Below, in pieces: positions 9,321-17,406 of a stretch of DNA of 64,000 nucleotides (position 1 is the first letter of the stretch; each line of letters starts with the position of its first letter). The stretch spans positions 310,001 through 374,000 of the forward strand of contig JAHBTB010000001.1 in NCBI GenBank assembly GCA_019638795.1, given 5' to 3'. Under the pieces are notes generated by a model. That model was not told the origin of the DNA and searched no databases. It saw nothing but the letters and a program-made list of their open reading frames with translations. The translations under genes were made by a program, and so were the position numbers. The DNA comes from Fimbriimonadaceae bacterium. GTDB taxonomy: Bacteria; Armatimonadota; Fimbriimonadia; Fimbriimonadales; Fimbriimonadaceae.

Positions 9321-9346
9321 GAACTTTCAATTTTCATTGAAAGTTC
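9321..9346 (-). promoter_or_regulatory. perfect 10-bp palindrome in the mqnE leader (operator or stem-loop)
   Basis: Arms GAACTTTCAA (9321-9330) and TTGAAAGTTC (9337-9346) are perfect reverse complements around a 6-base AT-rich spacer. The right edge lies 7 bases from a -10-like TACAAT (9354-9359, minus strand), so the palindrome begins about where transcription would start and ends 14 bases before the mqnE ATG. It could be a repressor site or a 5' mRNA hairpin. Confidence 0.7.
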
Positions 9347-9353
9347 CACGTGC

Positions 9354-9359
9354 ATTGTA
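9354..9359 (-). promoter_or_regulatory. -10-like hexamer of mqnE
   Basis: TACAAT on the minus strand (5 of 6 to TATAAT), within the AT-rich octamer TATACAAT in an otherwise GC-rich gap. No convincing -35 is seen 16-18 bases upstream. Confidence 0.45.
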
Positions 9360-9400
9360 TACCAGGTGCCCCCGGCTGGTCGGGCCGAAAGAGGTCGGAA

Positions 9401-10618
9401 TCAGGGCGCCACACCAGCGGGGACCGTCACCAGACTGCCCTCGTCGACGAGTTGGAGCGCCGCCTTCTTCAAATCCTCGAGCTCGATGTTGTCAAATGTC
9501 CGGACCAGGGTCTCGCGGCTGATGACGCTGCCGTTGACCAGGGTCCAGTAGCCCTCCCAGTCGCACCGGTCGGCCAGGCCGTCGCTCAGTGGACGGTCGG
9601 GCACGAGCCGGAACGGAGACGGGGAGAACTGGCCGTAGAGGGCAAGGCGCGCGACCAACTTGGCCCGGGCCAAGGTCGCGTCGTCCCACTTCGCCGAGTC
9701 GTCGCGGACGGCGGCGGCGACCTCGGCGGTCATCGCGAGGCCCTTCGGGTCGGTGTCGGCGGCCCGGAACGCGACGAGGCGGGGCGACCACCCTTTGGAG
9801 GTCGGCCAAAACACCGAACCCAGTTCGTAGCTGAGCCCCTTCTCCTCACGCAGGACGCGGTAGAGCGAACAGTCTTTGCCCACCCCGGCCGCGACGGTGG
9901 CGAGGAGCTTGGCCGAGCCACCGGGGGTGGATGGGGTGAGCGGCTTGCCGAACAAGCCATGGACGGCAAACTTCGCCCCGGTGGAGGCCAGCGGCTTGTC
10001 GCTGACGTCGATCCGTGGCTTGGCGCCCACCGGCGGGATCCGATAGGTCCGGAATCGGTCGAAGACCTCTTTCTGCCCTGCCCCGGGCTGGACGGCCCCG
10101 CCCACGACGACGACCATCTTCTCGGGACGGAACACCCGGTGGTACAGCGCGACGACCTCGTCGTTGCGCAGGGACGACTTGTCGGTGCGCCAGAGGTCCA
10201 TGGCAAGACGCCACGGGTCGTCCGGCCCGTCCAGACCCGCCCGTGCCGCGTCCAAGTCTGCGTCCCTCAGGTTGGCCTCGACGGCCAACGAGGTCGCGAT
10301 GAAGACAGCAAGGCCGAGCGAGTCGGCCGGCATCCACACCTCGATCTTGACGAGGTCTTCCGTCGCCGTGACCCGAGGGCTGACACCGCCTTGCGAGCCG
10401 TACTTGACCAAAGTCAGGTCATTGAAGCTGGACGTGCCCTTCAGCAAGGAAGCCGTCAGTATCTTCCACGCCGCTCGTTCCCGCGGCCCGGTCAAGTCGG
10501 CCCGCGCCCACACTTGAACCACGACCCGGTCCGCACCGGCGTCCGGCACTTCGACGACCCGAGGCGAAACGACCTGCTGGGCGGCGAGAAGGGCGACGGT
10601 CGTGGCGACAAGGCTCAC
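9401..10618 (-). CDS. M16 peptidase-like protein without the zinc motif (partner subunit)
   Basis: 405 aa with an N-terminal hydrophobic segment (SLVATTVALLAAQ), so probably exported. The fold-level pattern is M16 (pitrilysin/MPP): AWKILTASLLKGT, DLTLVKYGSQGGVS, VFRPEKMVVVVGG, KDCSLYRVLREEKGLSYELGS. The inverted zinc motif HXXEH is absent. Such inactive subunits pair with an active M16 subunit (as in alpha/beta MPP); the gene just upstream has an intact HXXEH and overlaps by 4 bases. The pairing is inferred from order and family. Confidence 0.8.
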   Translation of the reverse strand: MSLVATTVALLAAQQVVSPRVVEVPDAGADRVVVQVWARADLTGPRERAAWKILTASLLKGTSSFNDLTLVKYGSQGGVSPRVTATEDLVKIEVWMPADSLGLAVFIATSLAVEANLRDADLDAARAGLDGPDDPWRLAMDLWRTDKSSLRNDEVVALYHRVFRPEKMVVVVGGAVQPGAGQKEVFDRFRTYRIPPVGAKPRIDVSDKPLASTGAKFAVHGLFGKPLTPSTPGGSAKLLATVAAGVGKDCSLYRVLREEKGLSYELGSVFWPTSKGWSPRLVAFRAADTDPKGLAMTAEVAAAVRDDSAKWDDATLARAKLVARLALYGQFSPSPFRLVPDRPLSDGLADRCDWEGYWTLVNGSVISRETLVRTFDNIELEDLKKAALQLVDEGSLVTVPAGVAP

Positions 10619-11757
10619 CGCGTGGCCTCCCCGACGACTTTGTCAAGCATGGCGAGGAAGGCGTCGTCGCTCACTCCCGCGGCTTGCTGGAGGAGGAGGT
10701 CGGCACTCGCCGAGCCCGACGTCTGCATGAGCAAGGCCCGTGTCCGTGCCCCGACCAGCGGGTCTTCCGAGACCCCGCGCGCCCATCCTCGGACGGCCGT
10801 CCGCCCCACGACGGCAAGAGTCCCGCGATCGTCTTTGGCGGCCTGGCGGGCCCGGGCAAGGGCGTCGTCGGTGCGGAACGCCACCACAACCAGGCAAGTG
10901 TGCGCGGAAGGCGTGAACACGGCTTGTACCCCCGGGACCCGGTCCTGGAGTGCGAAGGCGACCGCCATGGCGGTCATGGTCGACGAGAACCCGAGTCCGG
11001 GGACGACGACGGCGCGGACCGTGGCGTCCCCGCCCGCGGTGACGACGTCCTGGGTGGAGTCTCGGGACACTGCGGCCCCCTCACCCTTGGGCAAGACCCC
11101 GACGGCCCGTGCCGCCTCTTTGGCCATCGCATCGGTGTCCAGGTCGGCGACAAGCGACATGGTCGTCCGGCTCCCGACCAGGGTGCGCGACAGGAGTTCG
11201 GCACACTCACCCGGCGTGACCTTGGCGACGTCCTCTGCTTGAGGGAAGAGTGTCGCGCCGCCTGCGCCGAACGCTTCTGTCCAAGCTGCGTCGGTGGACG
11301 AAGCCCACCAAGGCCGAAGCGCCGCCTCTTCGGCCAAGACGGCGCCTTCACGGACGATCTGTTCCTGGGTGACCTTCAGAGGCGACATAAAGAGCCCCCG
11401 CAGCACCGTGACCGCGTCGTTCAGCGCCGCGGTCGGGCCATTGACCTCGATGTACATCGTGTCGCGCGTCGTGGACGCCGACAACGTACAACCTTTCGCT
11501 TCCAAAGTCTTGTCAAGCGTCCCGTCGCCGCGGGCGAACATATGCTCGAGGAGATGACGTCGCCCCTGTACCGCCCCCTCCGTTTTGTCGTCGGCCTCGA
11601 AGGCGACGCACAGGGCGAACCGGTCCATGCCCTTCCTCCGCTCGGTGTAGAGGCGTGCCCCGTTGCCCAGGTCTTTGCGCAGGCGCGGCTGGTCGACTTG
11701 CGGTGCGGAGAGGTGCCCCATGGCGAGGGCGACAAGAAGGGGGGCGGCGATCGCCAC
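10615..11757 (-). CDS. M16 family zinc metallopeptidase, active subunit
   Basis: 380 aa from GTG 11757 (a longer in-frame GTG lies at 11787). Seen: HLLEH, the inverted zinc-binding HXXEH, and the downstream glutamate pair in AVLAEEAALRP, as expected for M16 peptidases. The N-terminus (AIAAPLLVALAMGHLSA) looks like a short signal peptide, implying work in the periplasm. A TATCCT hexamer ends 6 bases before GTG 11757, favouring that start. Its stop overlaps the ATG of the inactive M16 partner, a common two-subunit arrangement. Confidence 0.82.
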   Translation of the reverse strand: MAIAAPLLVALAMGHLSAPQVDQPRLRKDLGNGARLYTERRKGMDRFALCVAFEADDKTEGAVQGRRHLLEHMFARGDGTLDKTLEAKGCTLSASTTRDTMYIEVNGPTAALNDAVTVLRGLFMSPLKVTQEQIVREGAVLAEEAALRPWWASSTDAAWTEAFGAGGATLFPQAEDVAKVTPGECAELLSRTLVGSRTTMSLVADLDTDAMAKEAARAVGVLPKGEGAAVSRDSTQDVVTAGGDATVRAVVVPGLGFSSTMTAMAVAFALQDRVPGVQAVFTPSAHTCLVVVAFRTDDALARARQAAKDDRGTLAVVGRTAVRGWARGVSEDPLVGARTRALLMQTSGSASADLLLQQAAGVSDDAFLAMLDKVVGEATR

Positions 11758-11763
11758 GCAACC

Positions 11764-11769
11764 AGGATA
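11764..11769 (-). promoter_or_regulatory. TANNNT -10 motif of the M16 pair
   Basis: TATCCT on the minus strand, 6 bases before GTG 11757, with no Shine-Dalgarno sequence between. Fits a leaderless start. Confidence 0.45.
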
Positions 11770-11897
11770 CCAGCGGCCCACCCCCACCGGAGTCCCACGG
11801 TCTGTGTGCCTAGGTGGCGGGCGAACTGCCTATTTGTGTGACGGACCTGGTAAAACGCCGCAATCCGCAAGCGACGGGGCGGGCGGGACGGGCACCG

Positions 11898-11960
11898 GGG
11901 CCAGCAGGCGGTAAAGCGTCTGCTGGCCCTTCGCTTATCCCGACCTCGGCCTAGTCGAGG
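11898..11960 (+). promoter_or_regulatory. structured leader of glnA: two hairpins, the second covering the ribosome site
   Basis: Hairpin 1: GGGCCAGCAG (11898-11907) pairs perfectly with CTGCTGGCCC (11920-11929), 12-base loop; only a few T follow, so it is a weak terminator candidate. Hairpin 2: CCTCG (11944-11948) pairs with CGAGG (11956-11960), which overlaps the GAGGA ribosome-binding site 9 bases before the glnA ATG. The set could regulate glnA by attenuation or by hiding the ribosome site. Confidence 0.5.
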
Positions 11961-11969
11961 ATCGACCTT

Positions 11970-13379
11970 ATGACATCAAAAGAAGCCCTCAAATTTATCG
12001 CTGAGAATGAAGCCCAGTTCCTCGACATACGGTTCACCGACCTCTTCGGGATGTGGCACCACTTCACGATCCCGACGACGATGGTCAATGAAGGTGTGTT
12101 TGAAGACGGTTTGATGTTTGACGGGTCGTCGATCCGCGGCTTCCAAACGATCAACGAGTCCGATATGCTCCTCCTGCTCGACCCGGCGGGAATGTTCATG
12201 GACCCCTTCACCGAGCACCCGACCGCGGTCATCTTCACCGACGTCCGCGACCCGTTCACCCGCGAGGAGTACAGCCGCGACCCACGCAACGTCGCCGCTA
12301 AGGCGGAGAAGTACCTTCAGAGCACCGGCATCGCCGACACTTGCTTCTTCGGCCCCGAGGCGGAGTTCTTCATCTTCGACAAGCTGGCCTACCGCAACGA
12401 CCCGCAGTCGGCCGGCTTCACCATCGACAGCGTCGAGGCGCACTGGAACAGCAACGCGGACGACGCGGTGGGATACACGATGCGCAACAAGGGCGGCTAC
12501 TTCCCCGTCGCGCCCAGTGACAAGCTCAACGACCTCCGCAGCGAGATGTGCCTCTTGCTGGAGGAAGTCGGCGTCACCGTCGAACTCCACCACCACGAGG
12601 TCGCCGCTCCCGGACAGTGCGAGATCGACGTCCGGTTCGACACCCTCAAGACCATGGCCGACAAGCAGCAGAAGTACAAGTACGTGGTCAAGAACGTCGC
12701 CGCCCGCTACGGCTATGCCGTGACGTTTATGCCCAAGCCGGTCTTTGCCGACAACGGCAGCGGCATGCATTGCCACCAGTCGTTGTGGAAGAACGGCGAG
12801 AACATCTTCTTCGACGCGAACGGCTACGCCGGTCTTAGCGACACGGCCCGCTGGTACATCGGCGGCCTCCTCAAGCACGCCCCGTCACTCCTCGCCTTCA
12901 CCAACCCCTCGACGAACTCCTACCGCCGGCTCGTGCCCGGCTACGAGGCCCCGATCAACCTCGTCTACTCGGCCCGGAACCGCTCGGCGTGTATCCGCAT
13001 CCCGGTCAGCGGCAGTTCGCCGAAGGCCAAGCGGATCGAGTTCCGCGCCCCAGACCCGACGGCGAACCCGTACCTCGCCTTTGCCGCGATGATGATGGCC
13101 GGCATCGACGGCATCCAGAACCGCATCGAGCCGCGCGCCCCGGTCGACAAAGACCTCTACGAGTTGGCCCCCGAGGAGAAGGCGGACATCCCGCAGACCC
13201 CCGGCTCGCTCCGCGCCGTCCTGGAGAACCTCAAGGCCGACCACTCCTACCTGACCAAGGGCGACGTCTTCACGCCCGACCTCATCGAAGCGTACATCGA
13301 CTACAAAATCAAAGCGGAGTGCGACGCCGTCGACCTGCGGCCGCACCCGTACGAGTTCTATCTGTACAGCGACGTCTAA
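11970..13379 (+). CDS. glnA: glutamine synthetase type I (GSI-beta size)
   Basis: 469 aa, the length of enterobacterial GlnA. It makes glutamine from glutamate, ammonia and ATP as a cytoplasmic dodecamer. Seen: beta-Grasp start with [17 protein letters not shown]; metal-site block [34 protein letters not shown] with [11 protein letters not shown]; and [22 protein letters not shown]. Tyr397 in [10 protein letters not shown] aligns with the tyrosine adenylylated in enteric GlnA, so GlnE-type control is possible. Monocistronic: structured leader in front, strong terminator behind. Confidence 0.97.
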   Translation: MTSKEALKFIAENEAQFLDIRFTDLFGMWHHFTIPTTMVNEGVFEDGLMFDGSSIRGFQTINESDMLLLLDPAGMFMDPFTEHPTAVIFTDVRDPFTREEYSRDPRNVAAKAEKYLQSTGIADTCFFGPEAEFFIFDKLAYRNDPQSAGFTIDSVEAHWNSNADDAVGYTMRNKGGYFPVAPSDKLNDLRSEMCLLLEEVGVTVELHHHEVAAPGQCEIDVRFDTLKTMADKQQKYKYVVKNVAARYGYAVTFMPKPVFADNGSGMHCHQSLWKNGENIFFDANGYAGLSDTARWYIGGLLKHAPSLLAFTNPSTNSYRRLVPGYEAPINLVYSARNRSACIRIPVSGSSPKAKRIEFRAPDPTANPYLAFAAMMMAGIDGIQNRIEPRAPVDKDLYELAPEEKADIPQTPGSLRAVLENLKADHSYLTKGDVFTPDLIEAYIDYKIKAECDAVDLRPHPYEFYLYSDV

Positions 13380-13392
13380 GTTCCATTCGCCC

Positions 13393-13438
13393 AAACGGCC
13401 GGTGCCCGGTGCTTCACGCCCGGGCACCGGCCGTTTTT
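13393..13438 (+). terminator. rho-independent terminator after glnA
   Basis: AAACGGCCGGTGCCCG (13393-13408) pairs perfectly with CGGGCACCGGCCGTTT (13421-13436), plus one more G-C pair inside and a 10-base loop; the 3' arm runs into TTTTT. The A-rich 5' edge may also let it work on the minus strand. Confidence 0.9.
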
Positions 13439-13507
13439 GGGCAGTCATATTTGGCGGATTTCATCACGAAGCGGAACGCCCCGCCATGCGCCAACGAGGA
13501 GTTTTGT

Positions 13508-13513
13508 TACACT
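13508..13513 (+). promoter_or_regulatory. TANNNT -10 motif of the first PEP-CTERM gene
   Basis: TACACT, 7 bases before ATG 13521, with no ribosome site in between. Fits a leaderless start. Confidence 0.45.
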
Positions 13514-13520
13514 CCTAGGC

Positions 13521-14318
13521 ATGAAATGTCAATGGATTTCATTGCCTGTCTTGCTTGTCGTTGTCGTCACACAGGCCCACGCCGTCGGCCCGACCAGCCG
13601 CCTCTACATCATGAACTACGGCGAGTTCGGCGCAAACACCGGAATGGACATGGTCCAAGGGGCGACGGTGAGTTCGATCGACACGGGTTTTGGCGTCGAC
13701 ATCTGCATCGGTGTCGCGGCGGGAGACGTCCGCACCATGGGCTACTCCGGCGGCGACCAGGGTGAACGGTTTGACCTCAACGGCGTGTTTATCGGCGGCG
13801 GCCCCTACACCAACTCGATTCAATCCTCCCAACTGCACGACGGCACGTCGGACGGCAGACACAACTACAGTGTCAACTACACCACAGGCGACGTCATCGA
13901 GTTCGACCGCGACTGGGCGAACCCGGTCGTCCTCTTTAACGCCGCACCCCTTATGAGCGACGCCGGCTGGATCACCATGGACGCCAGCGACGGTAGTTTT
14001 TGGCTTTCCCAATGGGGTGGGCCCGACCTTGTCCAGCACCGCAGCCACACGGGCGCCCTCCTCGGCAGCTTCAACTCGGGGATCGTGGGGAGCGCGGGCC
14101 TGGCCTTCGACCGCGTCGACGGCACCCTCTGGACGGGAGACTACAACCTCAATCTCTACCAGTTCGACCAAGCGGGCAACCTGCTGCAGACCCAAGCGTG
14201 GGGCGGCAAGCTGACCGGCCAGTGGTACGGCATGGAGTTCGAGACAAACCCCGTGCCCGAGCCGACCTCCCTTGCGTTCGGGCTCCTTGCGTTGCCCCTG
14301 CTTAAAAGGCGACGCTAG
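13521..14318 (+). CDS. PEP-CTERM sorting domain protein
   Basis: 265 aa from ATG 13521, which begins the signal peptide (MKCQWISLPVLLVVVVTQAHA); a longer frame opens inside the glnA terminator and is rejected. The C-terminus is a PEP-CTERM tag: PVPEPTSLAF, a short hydrophobic stretch, then KRRR. Such tags are recognised by exosortase for surface attachment; no exosortase is in the window. The middle (GDVIEFDRDWAN, MDASDGSFWLSQWGG, LAFDRVDGTLWTGDY) reads like beta-propeller repeats. The stop TAG lies in CTAG, which is also the stop of the convergent reductase gene. Confidence 0.85.
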   Translation: MKCQWISLPVLLVVVVTQAHAVGPTSRLYIMNYGEFGANTGMDMVQGATVSSIDTGFGVDICIGVAAGDVRTMGYSGGDQGERFDLNGVFIGGGPYTNSIQSSQLHDGTSDGRHNYSVNYTTGDVIEFDRDWANPVVLFNAAPLMSDAGWITMDASDGSFWLSQWGGPDLVQHRSHTGALLGSFNSGIVGSAGLAFDRVDGTLWTGDYNLNLYQFDQAGNLLQTQAWGGKLTGQWYGMEFETNPVPEPTSLAFGLLALPLLKRRR

Positions 14319-15343
14319 GCCAAGATCGCTTCGATGTCGGCGATCTCGTCGCTGGTCAGGGGCCCCGAGTCGAGGACTTTGACATTCTCCAGCACTTGTT
14401 GGGGCCGGCTGGCCCCGATGAGGGCGGATGTGACGCGTGGGTCGCGCACCGTCCAGAGCAGCGCCAACTGGGCGAGGGTCTGCCCGCGCCGCTTGGCGAC
14501 CGCATCAAGCTTTTGCGCCTTGGCCACGGCCTCGGGAGTGACCGCCTCCTCCTTCAGAAACCCTTTCTCGTGGGCCGCGCGTGAGTCCTCAGGAATGCCG
14601 TTCAGATACTTCTTCGTCAACAGCCCCTGGGCGAGCGGGCAGAACGCGATGACGCCGGTCCCCGTCCGGGACACCGAGCCCAAAAGGTCCTTCTCGATCC
14701 ATCGGTTGAACATCGAGTAGCTCGGCTGGTTGATGACCGGCTTGTAGAAGCCGTTTTTCTCGCAGGCGGCCAAGGCCAGTTCCAGCTGGACGCCGTTGTA
14801 GTTGCTGAGGCCCGCATACAGCGCCTTGCCGCTCCGGACGGCGGTGTCGAGAGCCGACATCGTCTCTTCGATGGGGGTCTCGGAGTCGGGCCGGTGGTGG
14901 TAGAAGATGTCGACGTAGTCGAGCTGAAGCCGCCTCAAGCTCTGGTCCAGCGAGGCCAAGAGGTACTTGCGCGAGCCGCGGTCGCCGTAGGGCCCCTCCC
15001 ACATCCAGTAGCCCGCCTTGGTGCTGATGACCAGCTCGTCCCGGTGTCCCTGGAAGTCGCTGGCGAGGATACGGCCCACGCGGCTCTCGGCGGCACCGGG
15101 CTTGGGCCCGTAGTTGTTGGCGAGGTCAAAGTGGGTGACGCCGTTGTCAAACGCGGTGACCAGCATCTGCCTGGCGTTGTCGTGGATGCCTTCCTCGGTC
15201 GTGTGGCGGGCCGCGTCGGTGCCGGGGTCGCCGAAGTTGTGCCAGCACCCCAGACTGACCGCCGGCAACTTCAGTCCCGAGCGTCCGCAGTGGCGGAACC
15301 AGTCCGCATGGACTTGATAACGGTCTTTGTTGAAGGTCGGCAT
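14315..15343 (-). CDS. gpr: YghZ-type aldo/keto reductase (L-glyceraldehyde 3-phosphate reductase)
   Basis: 342 aa. Strongly like E. coli YghZ (AKR14): CGRSGLKLPAVSLGCWHNFG, THFDLANNYGPKPGAAE with the catalytic Asp and Tyr, STKAGYWMWEGPYGD, GSRKYLLASLDQSLRRL, YVDIFYHHRPD, and CPLAQGLLTKKYLNGIP. YghZ reduces L-glyceraldehyde 3-phosphate and methylglyoxal with NADPH. The only clear difference from E. coli is a short insert near residues 42-52 (PGTDAARHTTE). Cytoplasmic and apparently monocistronic. Confidence 0.93.
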   Translation of the reverse strand: MPTFNKDRYQVHADWFRHCGRSGLKLPAVSLGCWHNFGDPGTDAARHTTEEGIHDNARQMLVTAFDNGVTHFDLANNYGPKPGAAESRVGRILASDFQGHRDELVISTKAGYWMWEGPYGDRGSRKYLLASLDQSLRRLQLDYVDIFYHHRPDSETPIEETMSALDTAVRSGKALYAGLSNYNGVQLELALAACEKNGFYKPVINQPSYSMFNRWIEKDLLGSVSRTGTGVIAFCPLAQGLLTKKYLNGIPEDSRAAHEKGFLKEEAVTPEAVAKAQKLDAVAKRRGQTLAQLALLWTVRDPRVTSALIGASRPQQVLENVKVLDSGPLTSDEIADIEAILA

Positions 15344-15354
15344 GGCTGCGGCGT

Positions 15355-15360
15355 AGGCTA
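15355..15360 (-). promoter_or_regulatory. TANNNT -10 motif of the YghZ-type reductase
   Basis: TAGCCT on the minus strand, 11 bases before ATG 15343; no ribosome site seen. Confidence 0.35.
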
Positions 15361-15403
15361 CCTGGGGGAGTCAACCGGGATCCCTCCAGGCGGCGCCAGT
15401 CGC

Positions 15404-16192
15404 TTAGGACGCCGACCGGCGGCGGCGCGACAGGGCGAGGGCGAATGCCCCGCCGAAGGCCAGAGACGCCGGCTCCGGCACCGATTCGGTCGTGATGGTC
15501 AGCTCGGGGAAGGGCACCAGGCCCCCCACGTCAGAAAAGCCGAACAGGAGCTCGTCCATTTCCAGCCACTCTCCCGAGTCGTCCGTCCGGGCGTCGTAAG
15601 ACCATGTCGGCATCCAGCCGGACAAGACGAGGTCGCCGTCCTCGTGGGCGCCCACCCAGGAGACACCGTCGGCGTTCAGGTGCACCAACACCGCGAACGG
15701 GAAGGCGTACGACTCGGACATTGAGAACGTGTAGGGGTCGGCGGCGGGATGGTCGTCCAGCGACTCGAAGATCGCCTCGGCCTCGGCCTCGGTGATGCCG
15801 GGGTCGATGACCTTGTCCTTCGGCGCGACGGTGTAGCCCAGTTGAAAGTCTTCGGTCGGATCGTGGACGCCGGGATCGTCGGTGATACCGAAGATCAGGC
15901 TCGTCGGCACAAGCATCTTCAGCTTCAGCGTGACGTCGATGATCGGGCCGTCGAGGGTGGGCACGTGGAACCAGAAGAAGCTCCGTCGCTCCAGAGTGCG
16001 CGAGTGCGGCCCGGCCGACGTGCCGTAGCCGACGTAGTAGTTTTGGAAGGCGGGGTCGTTGTCCTTCCCGCCTTCATCATAGAAAGCGCCGACCTGGAGG
16101 CTCGACACGGTGTACACCGTGCCCATGGCCGGACCAGCCAAGCACATTAGGCCAACCAGGGTTGAGCGTCGGAGAAATGTTGAGCCTCCCAT
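15404..16192 (-). CDS. PEP-CTERM sorting domain protein
   Basis: 262 aa from ATG 16192 (the in-frame TTG at 16222 lies upstream of the promoter hexamer). Signal peptide MGGSTFLRRSTLVGLMCLAGPAMG. The mature part is beta-rich with no family I recognise. The C-terminus is a textbook PEP-CTERM tag: SVPEPASLAFGG, hydrophobic ALAL, then SRRRRSAS. A second PEP-CTERM protein within 3 kb suggests an exosortase system elsewhere in the genome. Confidence 0.85.
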   Translation of the reverse strand: MGGSTFLRRSTLVGLMCLAGPAMGTVYTVSSLQVGAFYDEGGKDNDPAFQNYYVGYGTSAGPHSRTLERRSFFWFHVPTLDGPIIDVTLKLKMLVPTSLIFGITDDPGVHDPTEDFQLGYTVAPKDKVIDPGITEAEAEAIFESLDDHPAADPYTFSMSESYAFPFAVLVHLNADGVSWVGAHEDGDLVLSGWMPTWSYDARTDDSGEWLEMDELLFGFSDVGGLVPFPELTITTESVPEPASLAFGGAFALALSRRRRSAS

Positions 16193-16199
16193 GCCAACC

Positions 16200-16205
16200 T
16201 TTATA
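16200..16205 (-). promoter_or_regulatory. -10 hexamer (TATAAA) of the second PEP-CTERM gene, leaderless spacing
   Basis: TATAAA on the minus strand ends 7 bases before ATG 16192. A TTGTCT lies 16 bases upstream as a possible -35, overlapped by two TTGACA copies at other spacings. Transcription would begin at or next to the ATG. Confidence 0.6.
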
Positions 16206-16258
16206 CAACTGGTTGGTGTCAAGACAATGTCAAGCTGGCATTTATACGGGGCACGCTT

Positions 16259-17398
16259 CTAGCCTTTGTACATGCGGTCGAACGTCTGGTGGGCGTCCAT
16301 GAGCGCCGACCTCATGATGTCCTCGGCGGCACCCGTCCGCCGGTCGGACAACGCGGCCAGCAAGGCCCCCTTGTCGAGCCGTGACGCGGCCTGCTCGCAG
16401 GCGTCCCAGCTGAGCACCGACCGGACGACGCGGTCGATCCCCTGGGCCTCGTCGTCATAGGGACGGGCCTGCATGTCGTGGCCCATCCACCTGCCGTACC
16501 CGGCGTCGAGCATCACCCCGGCCATCGCGATGTTCATCGCAGTGATCTGGGTGCCGAAGTCGATATCGTACTTGCCAGGGCCGCCCAGGTGAAGTCCGTC
16601 GTTGTAGCCCTGGCTGTTCAGGTGGGTGTGGTGGAGCGTGCCCGCCTCGATCTCCTCCACGGTGTCGTACACGTGGTCCAGACCGACCATCTCGGAATGG
16701 CCGATCTCCTTGTTCACCCCCTTCTTGGCCCGGCTGACTCCATGTTCTTCCTCCACGAGCCGCCACACGAGGATCGCGCTCGCGACAGTGGGCAGCAACA
16801 TCGCGGGATGCCCCTCGTTAGGCTTAGGTTCAATGACTATGTACAGCTCCTCGCCAAGAGACTTCTCATATTTGCAAAACTCGGCCAGTCCCGTGCGCAT
16901 GTGCCGGTGCATCTCGCGGACCGCGACCGTCGCGAGATCATAGCCCCATGAGCCGTTCCACAGCACGACCGAGGGGGCCAGGGCCTTGTCGGCGTGCCAC
17001 ACCGGACGCAACGGCCCATAGGTGAGGTCAAGCACCTTCTTGCCGAGGTCTCCCGCCGCAGCCCTTTCCCGAGGGTCCATGGAACAGATGCCGCCATAGG
17101 CGAAGTGGGCATGGGCGCCCGGCGTCGACATCGCCAGGGCCAACCCGGCCTCGCCCATCGCGTCGACAACCGCCGCGACGTTGCCTTCGTTCACCTCCGC
17201 GTCGTAGTGGAGTTCGAATCCAAGCTGGATGTGGTCCGGCAACCTTGGGGCGATCTCTCGGCGGATCAGCCCAGGCACCTTGGCGGTGGGCAGGTTCTCA
17301 CCGCTCCAAGAAGGACGCATGTCGCCAGGGACAAATCCGCCCTTGCCTGCGTTAAAGGTCCAGCGGCAAATGCTGTGGTTGCGCTTAGTCGTGGCCAT
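16259..17398 (-). CDS. xylA: xylose isomerase
   Basis: 379 aa, the size of short (group I) xylose isomerases. Converts D-xylose to D-xylulose with two divalent metals on a TIM barrel. Seen: metal-ligand block E190-PKPNEG; IGHSEMVGLDHVYDT; LHHTHLNSQGYNDG, where the family has a metal-binding region; and a catalytic-type HAHFAYGG near residue 96-103. It lies 8 bases after xylB on the same strand, giving a xylB-xylA operon. No xylose transporter or regulator is in view. Confidence 0.92.
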   Translation of the reverse strand: MATTKRNHSICRWTFNAGKGGFVPGDMRPSWSGENLPTAKVPGLIRREIAPRLPDHIQLGFELHYDAEVNEGNVAAVVDAMGEAGLALAMSTPGAHAHFAYGGICSMDPRERAAAGDLGKKVLDLTYGPLRPVWHADKALAPSVVLWNGSWGYDLATVAVREMHRHMRTGLAEFCKYEKSLGEELYIVIEPKPNEGHPAMLLPTVASAILVWRLVEEEHGVSRAKKGVNKEIGHSEMVGLDHVYDTVEEIEAGTLHHTHLNSQGYNDGLHLGGPGKYDIDFGTQITAMNIAMAGVMLDAGYGRWMGHDMQARPYDDEAQGIDRVVRSVLSWDACEQAASRLDKGALLAALSDRRTGAAEDIMRSALMDAHQTFDRMYKG

Positions 17399-17406
17399 CG
17401 TCGTGC

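Noticed and set aside
9350-11242. 630-codon plus-strand frame opposite the M16 pair
   Set aside because: Antisense to two genes with convincing M16 features.
13437-13520. N-terminal extension of the first PEP-CTERM protein
   Set aside because: It would start within the glnA terminator, precedes the signal peptide and has no ribosome site; ATG 13521 follows a -10-like hexamer.
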